A stretch of DNA of 9,291 bases from CALJFL01 sp964590005 (lineage in GTDB: Bacteria > Pseudomonadota > Gammaproteobacteria > Pseudomonadales > Halieaceae), in contig CAZPVJ010000164.1 of assembly GCA_964590005.1 (NCBI GenBank), forward strand, positions 1-9,291, given 5' to 3'. Each line of letters begins with the position of its first letter. The stretch's first letter is position 1. The notes under the pieces were generated by a model. The model searched no databases, was not told where the DNA came from, and saw nothing but the letters and a program-made list of their open reading frames with translations. Made by a program: the position numbers and the translations under genes. Shown here piece by piece: positions 6,868-9,291 of this stretch.

Positions 6868-8367
6868 TTGCGAAAATTACTCTACATCCTGTTTGCGCTT
6901 CTCTTGCTCCCGGTCCTGGGAATCGGTGCGCTTGTGGCTATGGGCACCATCGATACCAGCAGCGTTCGAATGATGTTGAATGTGATGGCCGGCGTCGGCG
7001 GTCCCGAGGCAGATGACGATATTGTCAACACGCGTTACCAACTACCTTCGGGTTTCTCCCTTGAGTTATTCGCCAATAACCTGCCGCGCGCGCGGTTCCT
7101 GCGATTTACTGCAAACGGCGATCTACTGGTAAGTCGTCCACATGCCGGGGACATTATGCTGCTGCGCAAGGACTCGGACGGAGATGGAAAAACTGACGGT
7201 ATCGAAACACTGATAGGAGACCTCAAGCGGCCGCTGGGCCTGGAAATTGAGGGTGATTGGCTCTATATCGCAGAAAACGATCAGATAGGTCGGGTCAAGT
7301 TTGACGCCGCACAGGGCACACTTGCGGGCCAGTACCAGCCCATCGTTCAGGGGCTGACCGGCGATGGCAATCATTGGTCTAAGACAATCCGCATCGGCAC
7401 TGACAAGCGCCTCTATCTTGCCCAGGGTTCGACCTGCAATGTTTGTGAGGAGGAAGACGAGCGCCGGGCAACAATGATGCGTTTCAACCTGGATGGCGGG
7501 AATGGTGAAATTATCGCCACCGGTCTTCGTAACAGTGTTGGTTTCGACTGGGCGCCCTGGAATGGCTTGATGTATGCCACCGACAACGGCCGCGATCTGC
7601 TGGGCGACGACTACCCACCATGCGAGCTGAACCAGATCAGCGATGGCAACTTTTATGGTTGGCCTTACTTCAACGGCGACAACGACCCCGACCCCGACAT
7701 GGGCACCGACCCGAGGGCCAGCGAGCGCACCCCGACAGCGCCGGTTCACGGATTCCGCGCACACAATGCGCCACTGGGCATTACCTTTATCAACCCGGAC
7801 GGCTGGCCAGAGGACTTCGAGCGAAGTGCTCTGGTGGCGCTACACGGCTCCTGGAATCGCAGTGAGCCGGATGGTTATAAAGTCGTCTCCCTGCACTGGA
7901 CCGACGCCGGTATCGAGGAGCGGGATTTCCTGAGCGGATTCGAACAGGATGGCGATATCAGCGGACGACCGGTCGACGTAATCCAGGGCCAGGATGGCTC
8001 TGTCTACATATCCGATGACTACGCCGGCGCGATTTACCGCGTAGTGTATACCGGTGACAAGGGCACCAGCATAAACCTCGGGGATGCACGAGCGGCGCCT
8101 GAGAGCACGGAACAGGCAGCCTGGCTGGCGGGTGCCGACCTGACGGCGCTGGCTAGCGAAGGCCAGCAGTTGTACCTCGAAAACAACTGCGCAGAGTGCC
8201 ATGAGGCCGGCGAAGGTGCTGTAAGTCTCGAGGGACTGAATACCCGCCTGAATCACGTGCAGGTTATCGACAAGCTCAAATCACCCCAGGCACCGATGCC
8301 GATCTACCCATTCAGCGAGGCGCAATATCAGGCCTTGTCCGTCTACCTTTTGCGCTCCGAGGAGTAA
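6868..8367 (+). CDS. PQQ-dependent sugar (sorbosone/glucose-type) dehydrogenase with C-terminal cytochrome c domain
   Basis: This is a periplasmic six-bladed beta-propeller oxidoreductase of the PQQ-dependent soluble glucose/L-sorbosone dehydrogenase family, fused to a c-type haem domain that can accept its electrons. From TTG 6868 it has 499 residues. A hydrophobic export segment (about 3-25) is a signal peptide or anchor. The propeller spans about 55-410. Family marks are a calcium loop DSDGDGKTDG (102-111), GNHWSKTIRIG with presumed catalytic H169, the CNVC pair (190/193), GLRN with R221, RDLLGDDYPPC (242-252), FYGWP (262-266) and the closing SDDYAG. Haem attachment is CAECH (441-445), with M477 in the APMP context as likely sixth ligand. 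The true sugar or aldehyde substrate cannot be read from sequence. ATG 6835 is an alternative start. The Rid gene follows after 6 nt, so the two are almost certainly co-transcribed. No PQQ synthesis genes are in view. Confidence 0.9.
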   Translation: MRKLLYILFALLLLPVLGIGALVAMGTIDTSSVRMMLNVMAGVGGPEADDDIVNTRYQLPSGFSLELFANNLPRARFLRFTANGDLLVSRPHAGDIMLLRKDSDGDGKTDGIETLIGDLKRPLGLEIEGDWLYIAENDQIGRVKFDAAQGTLAGQYQPIVQGLTGDGNHWSKTIRIGTDKRLYLAQGSTCNVCEEEDERRATMMRFNLDGGNGEIIATGLRNSVGFDWAPWNGLMYATDNGRDLLGDDYPPCELNQISDGNFYGWPYFNGDNDPDPDMGTDPRASERTPTAPVHGFRAHNAPLGITFINPDGWPEDFERSALVALHGSWNRSEPDGYKVVSLHWTDAGIEERDFLSGFEQDGDISGRPVDVIQGQDGSVYISDDYAGAIYRVVYTGDKGTSINLGDARAAPESTEQAAWLAGADLTALASEGQQLYLENNCAECHEAGEGAVSLEGLNTRLNHVQVIDKLKSPQAPMPIYPFSEAQYQALSVYLLRSEE

Positions 8368-8373
8368 CTGTTA

Positions 8374-8760
8374 ATGAACATTCAACAGGTTAAAACCAGC
8401 CCGGACCCCTTCGAACCTTTCTGTATCTCGCAGGCCATGCGCCTGGGCGACCTGGTTTTCGTATCCGGCCAGGCCGCGTTGGACCTGGAGGGCAACCTGG
8501 TGGGTGTCGGCGATTTCGATACGCAGGCCGAGCAGGTTTTCAAAAACCTGGCCGACGTACTGGCCGCTGCCGGGTCCGGCCTGGACAAAATCCTCAAGGT
8601 GACCATTTTCCTGAAAGACATGGATAACTTCCCAAAAATTGTCGCGCTCCGGGAAAAGTACTTTAGCCAGCCCTATCCGGCCGACACGATTGTGGAAGTC
8701 TCCGCACTGGCTTTGCCCGAGCTGGAGATCGAAATCGAGGCGATAGCCGCCGCCGGCTAA
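8374..8760 (+). CDS. Rid-family (RidA/YjgF/UK114) protein lacking the catalytic arginine
   Basis: A 128-residue, full-length Rid protein, expected to form a trimer with ligand pockets between subunits. Family landmarks are GDLVFVSGQAALD (25-37), the TQAEQVFKNLADVLAAAG helix (50-67), LDKILKVTIFLKDM (70-83), the YPADTIVEVSALALP strand region (101-115) and the closing EIEIEAIA. In RidA the corresponding segment is PARS..VEV, whose Arg binds the carboxylate of the imine/enamine substrate. Here it reads PADTIVEV with D104. Loss of this Arg places the protein outside the known deaminase groups (Rid1-3) and with the Rid4-7 type, whose activity is poorly understood; I therefore give no ridA symbol. 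Its Shine-Dalgarno GAGGAG (8359-8364) lies in the last codons of the dehydrogenase gene, 9 nt before the ATG, which suggests coupled translation. There is no signal peptide, so it is cytoplasmic while its partner is periplasmic. Confidence 0.9.
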   Translation: MNIQQVKTSPDPFEPFCISQAMRLGDLVFVSGQAALDLEGNLVGVGDFDTQAEQVFKNLADVLAAAGSGLDKILKVTIFLKDMDNFPKIVALREKYFSQPYPADTIVEVSALALPELEIEIEAIAAAG

Positions 8761-8772
8761 CCCCCAGCAACA

Positions 8773-8801
8773 TGATCCAGCCCTCGGATGCACCCGTAAC
8801 T
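8773..8801 (+). promoter_or_regulatory. Candidate ECF-type (RpoE/ChrR-like) promoter for the SOUL gene
   Basis: TGATCC (8773-8778) is followed after exactly 18 nt by TAACT (8797-8801). This resembles the promoters used by the singlet-oxygen-responsive sigma E of Rhodobacter sphaeroides (TGATCC, 18-nt spacer, TAAG-like -10). The start of transcription would be near 8808-8811, leaving a very short leader ending in the GGAGGA ribosome site. A second TGATCC at 8821-8826 has no -10 partner. The match is by eye and the cognate sigma factor is not in the window. Confidence 0.45.
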
Positions 8802-8816
8802 AGCGATATGTTACGG
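8794..8816 (+). repeat. Perfect 7-bp dyad upstream of the SOUL gene
   Basis: CCGTAAC (8794-8800) and GTTACGG (8810-8816) form a perfect inverted repeat with a 9-nt centre. The left arm overlaps the candidate -10 element, and the right arm covers the first two bases of the GGAGGA ribosome site. As DNA it could be an operator. As RNA in a read-through transcript from the Rid gene it could partly hide the Shine-Dalgarno. Confidence 0.45.
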
Positions 8817-8820
8817 AGGA
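8815..8820 (+). promoter_or_regulatory. Strong Shine-Dalgarno of the SOUL gene
   Basis: GGAGGA ends 6 nt before ATG 8827. It is the strongest ribosome site in the window and fixes the start of the SOUL gene. Confidence 0.8.
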
Positions 8821-8826
8821 TGATCC

Positions 8827-9291
8827 ATGCGTGTATTGAGCTTACCTGTGTTGAGCCGCGCTCTCGTACTGTGCCTGCTGACGGTGCTTTCACCCGTGGC
8901 CAATAGTATCGAGGAACCCCAGTTCGAGCTGGTTTCACAGATTGGCGCCATAGAGATTCGCCGCTACTCGCCCACGATACAGGCGGTAACGCCCATGCCG
9001 GACTACAGCAGCGGCGGCTTCCGTCGCCTGGCGGGGTATATCTTCGGCGGCAATGACGGCGACCAGTCCATTGCGATGACGACGCCGGTCCAGGAGACCA
9101 TGGGTGGCAGTGACGGCGAAATGGCCTTCACCATGCCCAGCGAGTATTCGATGGAAGCCCTACCCCATCCAAAGGATGAACGGGTCAGCCTCCGTCACGT
9201 ACCGGAACGCACGATGGCGGTTATTGTCTTCAGTGGAAGGGCCAGTGACGCCAAGGCGCAAACCAAGTGGGAGGAGCTTTCCAACGCCCTG
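8827..9291 (+). CDS. SOUL-family haem-binding protein, exported, C-terminus cut by window edge
   Basis: The first 155 residues of a SOUL/HEBP-type protein are present; the frame is still open at the right edge. The N-terminus is a clear signal peptide (MRVLSLPVLSRALVLCLLTVLSPVA, cleavage near 25-27), so the protein is exported to the periplasm. Family landmarks follow: FELVSQIGAIEIRRYSP (33-49), GGFRRLAGYIFGGND (63-77), the hallmark SIAMTTPV (81-88), and MAFTMPSEY (99-107) before the segment with VPERTMAVIVFSG. SOUL proteins bind haem or tetrapyrroles; their bacterial role is not settled but is often linked to light or oxidative stress. It lies 66 nt downstream of the Rid gene with its own strong ribosome site and a candidate promoter, so independent expression is likely. 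Full length cannot be judged. Confidence 0.93.
   Translation, partial: MRVLSLPVLSRALVLCLLTVLSPVANSIEEPQFELVSQIGAIEIRRYSPTIQAVTPMPDYSSGGFRRLAGYIFGGNDGDQSIAMTTPVQETMGGSDGEMAFTMPSEYSMEALPHPKDERVSLRHVPERTMAVIVFSGRASDAKAQTKWEELSNAL

Noticed and set aside
7123..7764. Minus-strand frame of 213 codons inside the dehydrogenase
   Set aside because: It is antisense to conserved propeller motifs and has no domain or ribosome site.
8821..8826. Second TGATCC as a -35 element
   Set aside because: It abuts the SOUL start codon and has no -10 at 18 nt, so it is probably coincidence.

Overview
The window looks like a piece of chromosome from a free-living, aerobic gammaproteobacterium, probably aquatic. This is inferred from moderately high GC, compact gene packing and the gene families present: an ATM1-type ABC exporter, a TIGR02281-like retropepsin, a PQQ-dependent sugar dehydrogenase fused to cytochrome c, a Rid protein and a SOUL protein. 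No single marker fixes the genus. I see no mobile element, CRISPR array, tRNA or rRNA, and no gene-free stretch longer than about 230 bases.

Layout. (1) 1-467, minus: the N-terminal 155 residues of a 2OG-Fe(II) prolyl 4-hydroxylase-like protein, running off the left edge, with a 77-nt leader that can form two competing hairpins. (2) 545-1213, minus: a small outer-membrane lipoprotein of a family I do not recognise. (3) about 1242-2717, plus: an exported serine beta-lactamase-like hydrolase, divergent from the lipoprotein gene with almost no spacer. (4) 2674-6597, minus: a tight four-gene run read from right to left: a cyclic-nucleotide-binding-domain protein, a three-helix membrane protein with a TerB-like domain, an ATM1/HMT-type ABC exporter and a membrane-anchored aspartyl protease. 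Its last gene overlaps the serine hydrolase tail to tail by 44 bp. (5) 6868-8760, plus: a PQQ-dependent sorbosone/glucose dehydrogenase with a C-terminal cytochrome c domain, then a Rid-family protein 6 nt downstream whose Shine-Dalgarno lies inside the dehydrogenase gene. (6) 8827-9291, plus: a secreted SOUL haem-binding protein, cut by the right edge, behind a candidate ECF-type promoter.

How the genes may work together (inference). The four-gene minus run combines a sensor-like cNMP domain, a TerB-like membrane protein, a thiol/metal-type exporter and an inner-membrane protease, which suggests an envelope or metal/redox stress module. The dehydrogenase oxidises sugars or aldehydes in the periplasm and passes electrons to its own haem domain. 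The adjacent Rid protein lacks the arginine needed for classical imine deamination, so its role is open. The SOUL gene may belong to a photo-oxidative (singlet-oxygen) sigma-factor regulon.

Many starts are non-ATG (GTG or TTG). I placed starts using Shine-Dalgarno sites, signal peptides and overlaps, and the entries say where a start is uncertain.
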